From Vibrio cyclitrophicus (GTDB taxonomy: Bacteria; Pseudomonadota; Gammaproteobacteria; Enterobacterales; Vibrionaceae), in NCBI GenBank assembly GCA_023206055.1, contig CP065366.1, forward strand, positions 2,914,001 through 2,978,000: DNA of 64,000 nucleotides. The letters run 5' to 3'. The translations under genes were made by a program, and so were the position numbers. Below are positions 9,856 to 18,365 of the stretch, piece by piece. The notes under the pieces are model-generated. The model was not told where the DNA came from. It ran no database searches and saw nothing but the letters and a program-made list of their open reading frames with translations. Numbering within the stretch: position 1 is the stretch's first letter; each line of letters starts with the position of its first letter.

Positions 9856-9897
9856 AACGCCGCTCTCTATTTCCAAGGAGCGGCGTTTTCGTTTTTA
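9856..9897 (+). terminator. Strong terminator between MATE gene and symporter gene
   Basis: AACGCCGCTC (9856-9865) pairs perfectly with GAGCGGCGTT (9878-9887), followed by TTTTCGTTTTT. It lies between convergent genes and mainly ends the plus-strand MATE transcript. Confidence 0.85.
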
Positions 9898-9912
9898 ATT
9901 ACTCGAACTCAT

Positions 9913-11607
9913 CTACGCGGTCGCAAGTGCTTTCTTGCGCTTCGCTAATCGGCCAAAAATACCGACTAACATCACAATGCCACATACACCGTAAACCTGC
10001 ATGATGGTTGGATCATCCGACACAAAGCCAACATCAGAGAACATCACGTAAGCACCAAGTACCATGTAAAGAATGATCGCTGAAGCTTCGAAACGGAACG
10101 CCCAAGGCGTGACATCGATATTTTCATTCACTGGCATCACGTAATCATCTTCACGTGGCATAAAGTAACCAATGATGAACATCAGAGCCGTACAGACAAC
10201 AAACAGAATCGCTAATTGGTGTAAGAAGTGAATCGGTGTTTTGAACACTAACTGCATTGCCGCGTATGAGCTTACAAATACCACCAAGGCCACTTTAGCC
10301 GCTAGAGCTGGCACTCGTTTAGAGATATAACCCACAAACACGATAGTAAAGATTGGCACACTGAAGAAGCCCGCTACCATTTGTAAGTATTGGAACAAAC
10401 CTTCTGGCGCATACATGATGAACGGTGCGATACATACCGAGATAATCGCAATCACGACACCAAAAATACGCCCTTTATCCACTAGCTCTTCATCGGTTTT
10501 TCCTTGGCCAAACAAAGGCTTGTAAACGTTCAATGCGAACAGAGTCGTCGAGCTATTCAACACGCCATTAAAGGTACTCAAAATCGCACCAAACATGACC
10601 GCTACGAAAAAACCCACCAGCGGCTTAGGTAAAACTTCATTAACTAAACGGGTGTACATGGTATCTGGATTACCCGCATCAGCACCAAACATGTGAAAAG
10701 CGATGATGCCAGGAATGATTAGGAACAACGGAGAGATAACCTTAATTGCACCCGCAAGGATGACCCCTTTTTGGCCTTCCTTTAAGTTCTTAGCACCCAA
10801 CGCGCGCTGGATGATGGATTGATCCGTACCCCAGTAGTAAAGGTTCACAAGTAGAAGACCGGTAAACAAGGTTGAGAACGGCAGTGGATCGGTCTCAGTA
10901 CCAACCGATTGCAGTTTCTCTGGCGCAGCATAAAGCAGTATATCTAATCCAGCACCGAAGCTACCCTCTCCCAGCACCATCAAACCGAATACTGGAATCA
11001 TCATTCCACCAACAATCAAGCCTACGCCATTAATAGTATCCGCAATCACCACTGCTTTTAGGCCACCATAAATCGCATAAAAGAAGCCAAGTAGACCGAT
11101 CGTCGCGGAAATTAGGGCAATAGAGCTAAACTCTGAAATATTAAGCAGAGCTTGAACATCAAAGATTTCACCCAGAACAACAGCGCCAGCATAAAGTGTG
11201 GTTGGCAAAATATTAATGACGTACTGACATAAGAAAAGCAAGGTCACAAACTTCTTCACCGACATGTCGTAGCGGCTCTCTAAGAAGTCTGGAATCGTCG
11301 TGATCCCTTGCTTGAGGTAACGCGGTACCAACATCAGAGCAATGATTACTAAGGTGACACCAGACGCCACTTCCCAACCCATGACGCTCATGTTGTGGGT
11401 ATAAGCTTGTGCACTCATGCCAACAAAGCTAGTCGCGCTCAAGTTAGTTAAGATAAGCGAGCTTGCAATTAAACCGCCGGTTAAGCTTCTTCCGCCGAGA
11501 AAGAAACCATCTTGTGAGGTGTTTTTGTCATTCTTCACTTTGTTGTAGGTAAACGCGACTACAAACCCAGTAAATAACAAAAATGACAGTAGAACTGTAA
11601 TAGACAT
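9913..11607 (-). CDS. Sodium:solute symporter (SSS/SGLT family), probably sugar
   Basis: A 564-residue inner-membrane symporter with about 14 helices. The central NLYYWGTDQSIIQRALGAK motif is the SSS signature and resembles the sodium/galactose transporter vSGLT of V. parahaemolyticus, as do FFLGGRSL near the N-terminus and FNGVLNSSTTLFALNVY in the second half. It lies directly downstream of the alpha-galactosidase gene on the same strand (102-bp gap with a hairpin), so uptake of galactose or a galactoside is the likely role. Substrate is inferred from context. Confidence 0.88.
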   Translation of the reverse strand: MSITVLLSFLLFTGFVVAFTYNKVKNDKNTSQDGFFLGGRSLTGGLIASSLILTNLSATSFVGMSAQAYTHNMSVMGWEVASGVTLVIIALMLVPRYLKQGITTIPDFLESRYDMSVKKFVTLLFLCQYVINILPTTLYAGAVVLGEIFDVQALLNISEFSSIALISATIGLLGFFYAIYGGLKAVVIADTINGVGLIVGGMMIPVFGLMVLGEGSFGAGLDILLYAAPEKLQSVGTETDPLPFSTLFTGLLLVNLYYWGTDQSIIQRALGAKNLKEGQKGVILAGAIKVISPLFLIIPGIIAFHMFGADAGNPDTMYTRLVNEVLPKPLVGFFVAVMFGAILSTFNGVLNSSTTLFALNVYKPLFGQGKTDEELVDKGRIFGVVIAIISVCIAPFIMYAPEGLFQYLQMVAGFFSVPIFTIVFVGYISKRVPALAAKVALVVFVSSYAAMQLVFKTPIHFLHQLAILFVVCTALMFIIGYFMPREDDYVMPVNENIDVTPWAFRFEASAIILYMVLGAYVMFSDVGFVSDDPTIMQVYGVCGIVMLVGIFGRLAKRKKALATA

Positions 11608-11633
11608 TTTGTTTTCCTTAAGTTGAGTTATTG

Positions 11634-11655
11634 CGGCAGCAATACCTCGCTGCCG
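11634..11655 (-). repeat. Intercistronic hairpin between alpha-galactosidase and symporter genes
   Basis: CGGCAGC (11634-11640) pairs with GCTGCCG (11649-11655) around an 8-nt loop. No T run follows on either strand, so it is more likely an mRNA stabilising or processing element than a terminator. Confidence 0.45.
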
Positions 11656-11709
11656 ATTATAATTTTTATATTTAGATTTTTATTTGTAGGGGTACTCAGA
11701 GTCAGCGAT

Positions 11710-13875
11710 TCACATCTTTTTCAAGTGCACAATCAAGGCAGACTCTGGGTCGAGGATAGGTAAGGTCAATCCAATTTCCTTGAGGTTATCCCCACTTAGG
11801 GTTAACGTTTTGTCGAGCCATTGAGGGCGTTGTTTCATCAACTGGAAACTGGTTTTTGGCATGTCCACTAACTTCACTTGATACATCGCGCTGTCTTCCA
11901 CGCAGCTAATACGAAGTGGCGAAGGCAGAGCATATTCAGGCATAGCTAGTTGACACACGGTGATCAGCATTTCATCGTCATTTTCAACGCCATAAATATT
12001 CTGATTTTTGTCCGAAGGGTCCATGCGGAAACTGCGACCTGAATGCAAAATATGACGAAACTGCTTATGCAATGAAATGTAATGTGAGAATGCTTGTTTC
12101 TCTTCTGGTGACTCTTTAACCGGATCAAGTTCTACGCCCATGTGTCCCATCAAGGCGGTGACACCACGCATATTGATACTGTGACGACGGTTGGTTGAGT
12201 GGCACTCAGCAGGACCAATGTGTGCACCCATAACTTCTGGTGGGAAGAAGTAACTCATGCCCTTTTGAATCGCTTGGCGTTCTAATGCATCGTTACAGTC
12301 AGACGCCCAGAATCGGTGTGTTCTCTTTAGGATTTCAAAATCGATACGGCCACCGCCTGAAGAACAGGACTCAATCTCGACTTCTGGGTGTGCTAGGTTC
12401 AACTCATCAACAAGACGATAAAGCGCTTTCGTTTGACCATGTACCGCAGCCTTACCTTGGTGACCAGGTTGAACCAACTCTCGGTTCATGTCCCACTTAA
12501 GATAAGTAATGTTGTATCGAGCCAGCAGCGCATTGAGGCGTTCATATAGGTAGTTAAAACACTCTTCATTTTGTAGGTCTAACACGTATTGCCAACGACC
12601 AGACGGTTGATGATACCCTTGTAAACCAAGCACCCAATCAGGGTGGTTTCGGTAAAGATTCGAATCTTGGCTGACCATTTCAGGTTCAACCCAAAGACCA
12701 AACTCCATGCCTTGTTGGTTTACATGTTCAATGACAGGTTCTAAACCATTTGGGTATTTCATTTCATCGAGATACCAATCACCTAAGGCCGTTTTTTCAC
12801 CATCACGACCAATAAACCAACCATCATCAATAATGAATCGTTCAACGCCCATCACACCGGCCTCAGTAGCCATCTGCATGATGTATTCAGGTTTATGGTC
12901 GAAGTAGATCCCCTCCCAAGTATTTAAATGCACAGGGCGAGGCTTATCGGTAGGGAATTGAATAATATTGTCACGAACAAACTGCTGAAAACGCTGAGCA
13001 ATACCGTTCAAACCAGAATTGCTGTAACAGCCATAGAGCCAAGGTGTTTGGTAAGTACTCTCAGGTTCTAGAATCGATTCACCCGCTAGCAATAACTCTC
13101 CTGCTTGTACAAAACGGCGACCATCACTACGAACATCCGCGCGCATTTGGTGGTTACCGCTCCAACCCAAATGAAATCCCCAAACCAAACCATTTTGCTC
13201 TGAGAAACCTTGCGTACCTGCAAACATGCCTGGGAAGTTTTCATGTGAAGTACGACCGCGACGGTTTTCTTGCATAAAGCCACCGTGTTCAAAACGCTGA
13301 CGCTGAGTTTGGAATTCATGACACCAACGACCATGAAACGTCATCAATTCATTGGCGTGGTTTGGCAGTGGCAACGTTGATGAAAGCTTATTTAAATAGT
13401 ATTTACTGCCCCCTTTGTTAGTTACTGTGACGCGCTTTTGAACCACATCAGATTCATAATCCAGTTTGATTTCGACAGTCAATTCAAGCTTAGACACGGT
13501 GTCTTCTAGAACAAAAGTGGCGTGCTGGTTCTGACCTTCTATATGTTCAGTCTTTACACCTACATGCTCAGCCTTCGTACCTACGTAAGTTGCATTCGCT
13601 TCTACGCGGACGGTATTAAAAACGGGTGCCCAATCAAAACCATCACGATGCCCTTCTATTCCCGGCGCATTAAAATGACCGCTACCCAATTCAGGACAAA
13701 GAGAAAGCGGCACATCGACATCAAGCCGTGCTTGGGAGATCGGTCTCTCGGTTGATAACAAAAGATCTTCATCAATACTGGCGATCTTTGCCCCCCAGTG
13801 AAGAACCTCTGGAGCACGGCCCGATTTGATGATCAAACTGTGGTTTTTACTTGTTAGATGAATAAATTCGCTCAT
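11710..13875 (-). CDS. Alpha-galactosidase, GH36 family
   Basis: Releases terminal alpha-galactose from melibiose, raffinose-type sugars or galactolipid headgroups in the cytoplasm (no signal peptide). The 721-residue length fits bacterial GH36 enzymes. Family motifs: WEGIYFD before the barrel, FIIDDGWF, the nucleophile Asp in YLKWDMNRE, and the acid/base Asp in FWASDCNDALERQ. An in-frame ATG at 13887 would add four residues, but it lies only 2 bp from the operator at 13890-13903; the ATG at 13875 is preferred. Divergent from the LacI-type regulator and upstream of the symporter. Confidence 0.93.
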   Translation of the reverse strand: MSEFIHLTSKNHSLIIKSGRAPEVLHWGAKIASIDEDLLLSTERPISQARLDVDVPLSLCPELGSGHFNAPGIEGHRDGFDWAPVFNTVRVEANATYVGTKAEHVGVKTEHIEGQNQHATFVLEDTVSKLELTVEIKLDYESDVVQKRVTVTNKGGSKYYLNKLSSTLPLPNHANELMTFHGRWCHEFQTQRQRFEHGGFMQENRRGRTSHENFPGMFAGTQGFSEQNGLVWGFHLGWSGNHQMRADVRSDGRRFVQAGELLLAGESILEPESTYQTPWLYGCYSNSGLNGIAQRFQQFVRDNIIQFPTDKPRPVHLNTWEGIYFDHKPEYIMQMATEAGVMGVERFIIDDGWFIGRDGEKTALGDWYLDEMKYPNGLEPVIEHVNQQGMEFGLWVEPEMVSQDSNLYRNHPDWVLGLQGYHQPSGRWQYVLDLQNEECFNYLYERLNALLARYNITYLKWDMNRELVQPGHQGKAAVHGQTKALYRLVDELNLAHPEVEIESCSSGGGRIDFEILKRTHRFWASDCNDALERQAIQKGMSYFFPPEVMGAHIGPAECHSTNRRHSINMRGVTALMGHMGVELDPVKESPEEKQAFSHYISLHKQFRHILHSGRSFRMDPSDKNQNIYGVENDDEMLITVCQLAMPEYALPSPLRISCVEDSAMYQVKLVDMPKTSFQLMKQRPQWLDKTLTLSGDNLKEIGLTLPILDPESALIVHLKKM

Positions 13876-13889
13876 AGCCAATCTCATAT

Positions 13890-13903
13890 TGTTTTCGTAA
13901 ACA
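13890..13903. promoter_or_regulatory. LacI-family operator O1, next to the alpha-galactosidase start
   Basis: TGTTTTCGTAAACA is a near-perfect palindrome centred on CG. It differs from the second copy at 14010-14023 by one base and would block transcription or early elongation of the alpha-galactosidase gene when bound. Confidence 0.6.
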
Positions 13904-14009
13904 TAAATTAAGATTAATAGTGAACTTGAAGATTGAAATTAGTACTAAAACGGCTAAATAACGTGATCTAAAAACACTTATTCGTTGCTAAAATTTGCAC
14001 AAGATCGAC

Positions 14010-14023
14010 TGTTTTCGGAAACA
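14010..14023. promoter_or_regulatory. LacI-family operator O2, upstream of the LacI-type gene
   Basis: TGTTTTCGGAAACA matches O1 at 13 of 14 positions. The centres are 120 bp apart, compatible with one tetrameric repressor or two dimers controlling both divergent promoters, including autoregulation. Confidence 0.6.
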
Positions 14024-14125
14024 TATTTAATGTTTCAAATGACATTTTTTTGAAAGGGAGCAGAGTTTCATTTCGCTAAATTGGATAAGCTCATCGAACG
14101 ACTGGAATATTCGATGGACGATGTG

Positions 14126-15199
14126 ATGAGTGTAACTTTTAAAGATGTGGCGAAGCTGGCTGGCGTATCGACTCAAACAGTATCAAGGGTGACGAACGGC
14201 TCACAGGATGTCGCAGAATCCACTCGAAATAAAGTGAATGCCGCGATAAAGAAGCTTGGATATGTGCCCAATAAAGGTGCTCAAATGCTCAGCCGTTCCA
14301 AGTCCACCAGCATAGGGTTAGTCACGCTCGATATGGCCTTACACGGTGCCGCAATGATCGCCAATGGTGTACGAATGCAGGCTCACGATATGGGGTATGG
14401 CACCGCTTTTTCTGTGGTATCAGAACCGAATCTCACCAACACTCGCGAAGCCATTCGTGAACTGATCGCCCAACAGGTCGACAGCATCATTCTTAATGTG
14501 CCTTTAAAGAGTGCAGATGCCGAATTACTGGTAGAACAATATCAACACTTAAACCTCATCTTCATTGATGTCCCTTCTAACAGCCAAGTGAACTATATAT
14601 GTGGCGATCATGCCGAGGGCGCAACGCTGGCGGCTCAGCATCTTATTGAAAATGGTCGCTCTGAATACTTATTGATCAGCGGGCCTAATGAGTCCAGCGC
14701 CTCACAAATTCGTCTTCAGAGTTGGTTAGCCGCGTTATCAGATGCAGATAGTAAGGTGCAGTATCAATATCAAGGAAACTGGCAAGCAGAAAGTGGCTAC
14801 CTTGGCATTCGAGGCGCCGTCGCGAAACAAATCCAGTTTGATGCTGTGTTAGTCGCCAGTGATCAAATGGCATTAGGGGTTTTACGCGCACTGCAAGAGT
14901 TGCAAATACCAGTACCAGAAAAGGTCGCTGTTGTCGGTTTTGATGGTATAGAAGACAGCGCATTCTTCAATCCGCCTCTTACAACCATCAAACAAGATTT
15001 CACAAAAATAGGCCAGCAAGCAGTAAGACTTGCAGAGAAGCTCAACGCCAATTCGCAAGATACCTTATTACAACATCATATCGAAACCACACTGCTTCCG
15101 AGAGAAAGTAGCCAATCTAAGGTGACAGCCAATTATGAAAAACAAGAGATCGAAAAACTGCTGAAGAAGATTCAGAACCTATTACCGGAATCCGAATAA
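14126..15199 (+). CDS. LacI family transcriptional regulator of the galactoside genes
   Basis: A 357-residue repressor. The N-terminal helix-turn-helix TFKDVAKLAGVSTQTVSRVTNG is followed by the hinge (KKLGYVPNKGAQMLS) and a periplasmic-binding-like ligand domain ending in the usual GFDGIED...TTIKQDF segment. The frame can be read from TTG at 14081 or ATG at 14114, but only the ATG at 14126 puts the HTH at the normal distance from the N-terminus; the choice is not certain. Divergent from the alpha-galactosidase, with two matching operators between them, which points to local and self control. The inducer is probably a galactoside. Confidence 0.92.
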   Translation: MSVTFKDVAKLAGVSTQTVSRVTNGSQDVAESTRNKVNAAIKKLGYVPNKGAQMLSRSKSTSIGLVTLDMALHGAAMIANGVRMQAHDMGYGTAFSVVSEPNLTNTREAIRELIAQQVDSIILNVPLKSADAELLVEQYQHLNLIFIDVPSNSQVNYICGDHAEGATLAAQHLIENGRSEYLLISGPNESSASQIRLQSWLAALSDADSKVQYQYQGNWQAESGYLGIRGAVAKQIQFDAVLVASDQMALGVLRALQELQIPVPEKVAVVGFDGIEDSAFFNPPLTTIKQDFTKIGQQAVRLAEKLNANSQDTLLQHHIETTLLPRESSQSKVTANYEKQEIEKLLKKIQNLLPESE

Positions 15200-15204
15200 A
15201 AGAA

Positions 15205-15232
15205 AAAAGCGCTAGGGGGAGCTAGCGCTTTT
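15205..15232 (+). terminator. Terminator after the LacI-type gene
   Basis: AAAAGCGCTAG pairs with CTAGCGCTTTT (15205-15232) around a short G-rich loop. The flanking A and T tracts would allow it to work in both directions. Confidence 0.75.
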
Positions 15233-15434
15233 AAGACCAACTAAGTCCGTTTAGCCTGGTAGTTTTTTAAGCTATATCATGAGGATATAACCAATTTTTT
15301 TACTTAGGTAAATCAAAAAGCCTATTCTTTACGACTGCTTTGAGTCGTAAATTAAGTATAGCCGGGTTCTTGTAATAAACCGTATTTTTCTAAAATTAAT
15401 TCATATAAATTTGACGATTAATCGACACAATAAA

Positions 15435-16361
15435 CTATTCGGAAATCACAGATGAGATCGCATTAGTAATCAACTCTCTAAGTAGTTTGTTTTTATCATC
15501 TAAATGCTTTGTCTTTCTATAAACAAGCTGGATATCAAAATCTGGAACATCAATCGGTGGTTTCACAGCCAGTAAGGTTTCTTCGTTATCGATATCCTTG
15601 CGCGCAACTAGCTTGGGGACAATACACAACAGTTCTCTACCACGGATTAGTCGCTTAACGGTCAAAAAGTTACTGGAAGATATCGCCACTTTTCGACTGA
15701 GACCGAGTTCATTCAAACGACTATCCACACCTGTCTTTAAAGACCCAATCGGAGAAACGAGTGCGTGCTCGACCGCAACAAATTGTTCTAACGACATCGG
15801 TTCTTCAATAGATAGAACTGATTGATCAAGTAAACAAACATGTTGTTCCGTGTACAAATGCTTTGTTCGATATTGCTTTGGTACCTCACCAAAGCTGCCT
15901 ATCGTCATATCGAGCTTGGCATCTTCAAAGACTTGCTGGTAGTTACTCCGGTTTACATTGAACAACGCCACTTGGGAATAAGGAGAGCTTTGCTTAATCA
16001 GGTCAAACACTATTGGAGCGAACATCTGCTCGGCATAATCAGTGAGACCAATCTTCCAAGTCCCTTTATAGGTCTCTGCATCAAATGATTTAGACAGCAG
16101 TACCTCTGACTGAATTGTATTGAGTAAGGCATCGACGGTACTTGATAATTCAATCGCTCGGTCGGTCGCTTCCATCTTACTACCGACACGCTCAAACAAA
16201 GGGTCATCAAACAACTTTCGTAGCCTTTGTAAGCTATGACTCATCGCTGATTGGCTGACATAACAACGTTCTGCCGCCTTACTAACACTGTTTGTTTTAT
16301 ATAGAGCTTGCAGTGCAATCAATAAGTTAAGGTCAATTCCTTTCCAGTTAAAATCAGCCAC
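15435..16361 (-). CDS. LysR family transcriptional regulator
   Basis: A 308-residue LysR-type regulator. The N-terminal winged HTH (LNLLIALQALYKTNSVSKAAERCYVSQSAMSHSLQRLR) has the NodD/LeuO-like variant 'SQSAMSHSL', followed by a substrate-binding domain (GTWKIGLTDYAEQMFAP...). The start is GTG at 16361; no later Met would keep the HTH intact. Divergent from the ChrA-type gene across about 100 bp, so it probably regulates that transporter and itself. Effector unknown. Confidence 0.9.
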   Translation of the reverse strand: MADFNWKGIDLNLLIALQALYKTNSVSKAAERCYVSQSAMSHSLQRLRKLFDDPLFERVGSKMEATDRAIELSSTVDALLNTIQSEVLLSKSFDAETYKGTWKIGLTDYAEQMFAPIVFDLIKQSSPYSQVALFNVNRSNYQQVFEDAKLDMTIGSFGEVPKQYRTKHLYTEQHVCLLDQSVLSIEEPMSLEQFVAVEHALVSPIGSLKTGVDSRLNELGLSRKVAISSSNFLTVKRLIRGRELLCIVPKLVARKDIDNEETLLAVKPPIDVPDFDIQLVYRKTKHLDDKNKLLRELITNAISSVISE

Positions 16362-16461
16362 AAATCAATCCCATATTATTCATAGTTATAATTAAAATAA
16401 TTAATTTGAATCATAGTCTAACTCCACCTAAATTACGCTAAACATTTATCTGGAATCGATC

Positions 16462-17607
16462 ATGCTTTCAATTTTTAAAACCTTTTTCTGGCTTGGCTGG
16501 ATTAGCTTTGGTGGGCCAGCAGCACACATTGGCTACTTTCGTAAAACCTTTGTTGAGAAACTGAATTGGTTATCCGACGAAGAGTACGGGCAAATTGTCG
16601 CCCTCAGTCAATTTTTACCGGGCCCAGGCTCAAGTCAGGTTGGCTTCGCGGTTGGTTATAAAAAAGGTGGCTTAACCGGTGCGATTGCCGCATTTGTCGG
16701 CTTCACTTCCCCATCAGTGATTCTGATGCTGATATTGGCGTTAGTCAGCAATCAGTTATTGGAAGCACCACTTTTCATTTCAATCATCCACGGGCTTAAG
16801 TTACTTGCGGTCGTGGTTGTAGCTGACGCCACTTTCGGCATGTACAAAAACTTCTGCCAATCGAAGATAGCAACAGCACTGTGTGTGATCACCGCGATTG
16901 TTCTACTTTTGATTCCGGGGATCTGGCCTCAAGTTTTAGTGCTTATATTTGCAGCAATGGTTGGTAGTAAGTTCTTGACGTCTCAGGAGCTAAAAACGAC
17001 ACCTTCAACACAAAAAATATCGGTAACGCCTCTCGTGATTTTTGTTGCTTTGCTGGTTGGCCTGCCTCTATTCAGTGCTTACTCTCAAGGTATTGAAGTA
17101 TTTGGCCTGTTCTACCAAGCAGGCAGCTTAGTCTTTGGTGGCGGCCACGTGGTACTTCCGTTGCTACAAAATGGTATTGGTGACCAACTGTCTCAAGATG
17201 CCTTCCTAACAGGTTATGCAGCAGCACAAGCGGTTCCTGGCCCTATGTTTACGTTAGCCACTTACCTCGGTTATGTATTAATGCCATCAGCACCGATTAC
17301 AGGTGCACTGCTCGCAACGATTGCGGTGTTCTTACCGGGCTTCTTATTACTGCTCGGTGTGTTGAAAAACTGGCAGGCAATTGCGAGTCAACCTTTGGTG
17401 GCAGGCGCTCTTACTGGTGTGAATGCGGCGGTTGTCGGCCTATTACTAGCGGCCCTGTATCAACCGATCTTCACCAGCGCAGTGAGTAGTGGCTTAGATT
17501 TCGCTCTGATTATTGTTGGTGTGTGGTTATTGAAAACGATGAAGATGCCGATCGTGTGGATGGTAGCTCTGTTTATTGCAATTGGGTTTGGACTCGGAGT
17601 CATTTAA
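16462..17607 (+). CDS. ChrA/CHR family chromate-type anion transporter
   Basis: A 381-residue inner-membrane protein with two CHR half-domains. Each half contains the family's Pro-Gly motif: FLPGPGSSQVGFAVGY at about residues 52-67 and AVPGPMFTLATYLGY at about 254-268. FGGPAAHIGYFR near the N-terminus and FGGGHVVLPLL before the second half are also diagnostic. Members export chromate or act as anion transporters. There is no accompanying chrB, so a role in metal resistance is not certain. Confidence 0.92.
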   Translation: MLSIFKTFFWLGWISFGGPAAHIGYFRKTFVEKLNWLSDEEYGQIVALSQFLPGPGSSQVGFAVGYKKGGLTGAIAAFVGFTSPSVILMLILALVSNQLLEAPLFISIIHGLKLLAVVVVADATFGMYKNFCQSKIATALCVITAIVLLLIPGIWPQVLVLIFAAMVGSKFLTSQELKTTPSTQKISVTPLVIFVALLVGLPLFSAYSQGIEVFGLFYQAGSLVFGGGHVVLPLLQNGIGDQLSQDAFLTGYAAAQAVPGPMFTLATYLGYVLMPSAPITGALLATIAVFLPGFLLLLGVLKNWQAIASQPLVAGALTGVNAAVVGLLLAALYQPIFTSAVSSGLDFALIIVGVWLLKTMKMPIVWMVALFIAIGFGLGVI

Positions 17608-17608
17608 T

Positions 17609-17651
17609 ATAATGCCCACTAATTCTAATTAATGGGCATTATAATTTTCGG
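17609..17651. terminator. Bidirectional terminator between chrA-like gene and tad operon end
   Basis: ATAATGCCCA (17609-17618) pairs perfectly with TGGGCATTAT (17633-17642) between two convergent genes. T/A tracts flank both sides. Confidence 0.7.
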
Positions 17652-17675
17652 ATTATGAGACCGTTGAGATAGTAG

Positions 17676-18359
17676 TTATTCTTCTATCGGTGTAGAGACT
17701 GGACTGGCATCGTCTTGGTTAAAAGACTCTGGAGGAATATACACATCAGCACGTCTGTTTTGAGCCCGACCTTGAGACGTTTTATTACTCGCGATTGGCT
17801 CAGACTCACCCAATGATTTCAGGGTCATTTTCTCTTTTTCAACACCGTAAGTGAAAAGCTGTTTAGACGTACTTTGAGCTCTCTCTAGCCCCAATCCTTG
17901 ATTGTAAGCTTCACTGCCCACCCAGTCGGTATGACCTTCAACGGTCACTAGGTAGTCATTGTTTGCGAGATGTTTTGCCACATCAACAAGTACTTCACGA
18001 GCAAGAGGGGTCAGATAATAACGATCAAAGGCGAAGTTAACACGAGCAACAAGCTGCCCTTTGTCACTATCGAAGCTAGCAATACCAAGGTTTGATATAT
18101 AAGTGAGACAATCACTAGGATCTGTGATCAACTGCGAGCGCTTAAGAAGCTCCCACTTGAGAGCCGGATCATGACTTCCCTCATGAATTTGCCAATAGCC
18201 ATCACGATGACTAGCTACTCCTTGAACTTCACCAATTTCGATGGTGTGAGAATACTCTGAAAAAGTATTCCCACAATATTCTACTACCTGATCACTAATC
18301 TCCTGCCCATAACTAGAGAAAGAAACAAGCAGACCTAGTGCTAGCATTGTGTTTTTCAT
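17676..18359 (-). CDS. OmpA-family outer-membrane/peptidoglycan-binding protein of the tad operon
   Basis: 227 residues with a signal peptide (MKNTMLALGLLVSFSSYGQ) and a C-terminal OmpA-like domain. Peptidoglycan-binding signatures are VTVEGHTDWVGSEAYN and LGLERAQS...RAQNRRADVYI. The N-terminal half is unfamiliar and has two cysteines. It is the last gene of the tad operon, 6 bp after tadG. OmpA-domain genes often close Vibrio tad clusters and probably anchor the pilus machine to the cell wall. Confidence 0.88.
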   Translation of the reverse strand: MKNTMLALGLLVSFSSYGQEISDQVVEYCGNTFSEYSHTIEIGEVQGVASHRDGYWQIHEGSHDPALKWELLKRSQLITDPSDCLTYISNLGIASFDSDKGQLVARVNFAFDRYYLTPLAREVLVDVAKHLANNDYLVTVEGHTDWVGSEAYNQGLGLERAQSTSKQLFTYGVEKEKMTLKSLGESEPIASNKTSQGRAQNRRADVYIPPESFNQDDASPVSTPIEE

Positions 18360-18365
18360 CTTTAC

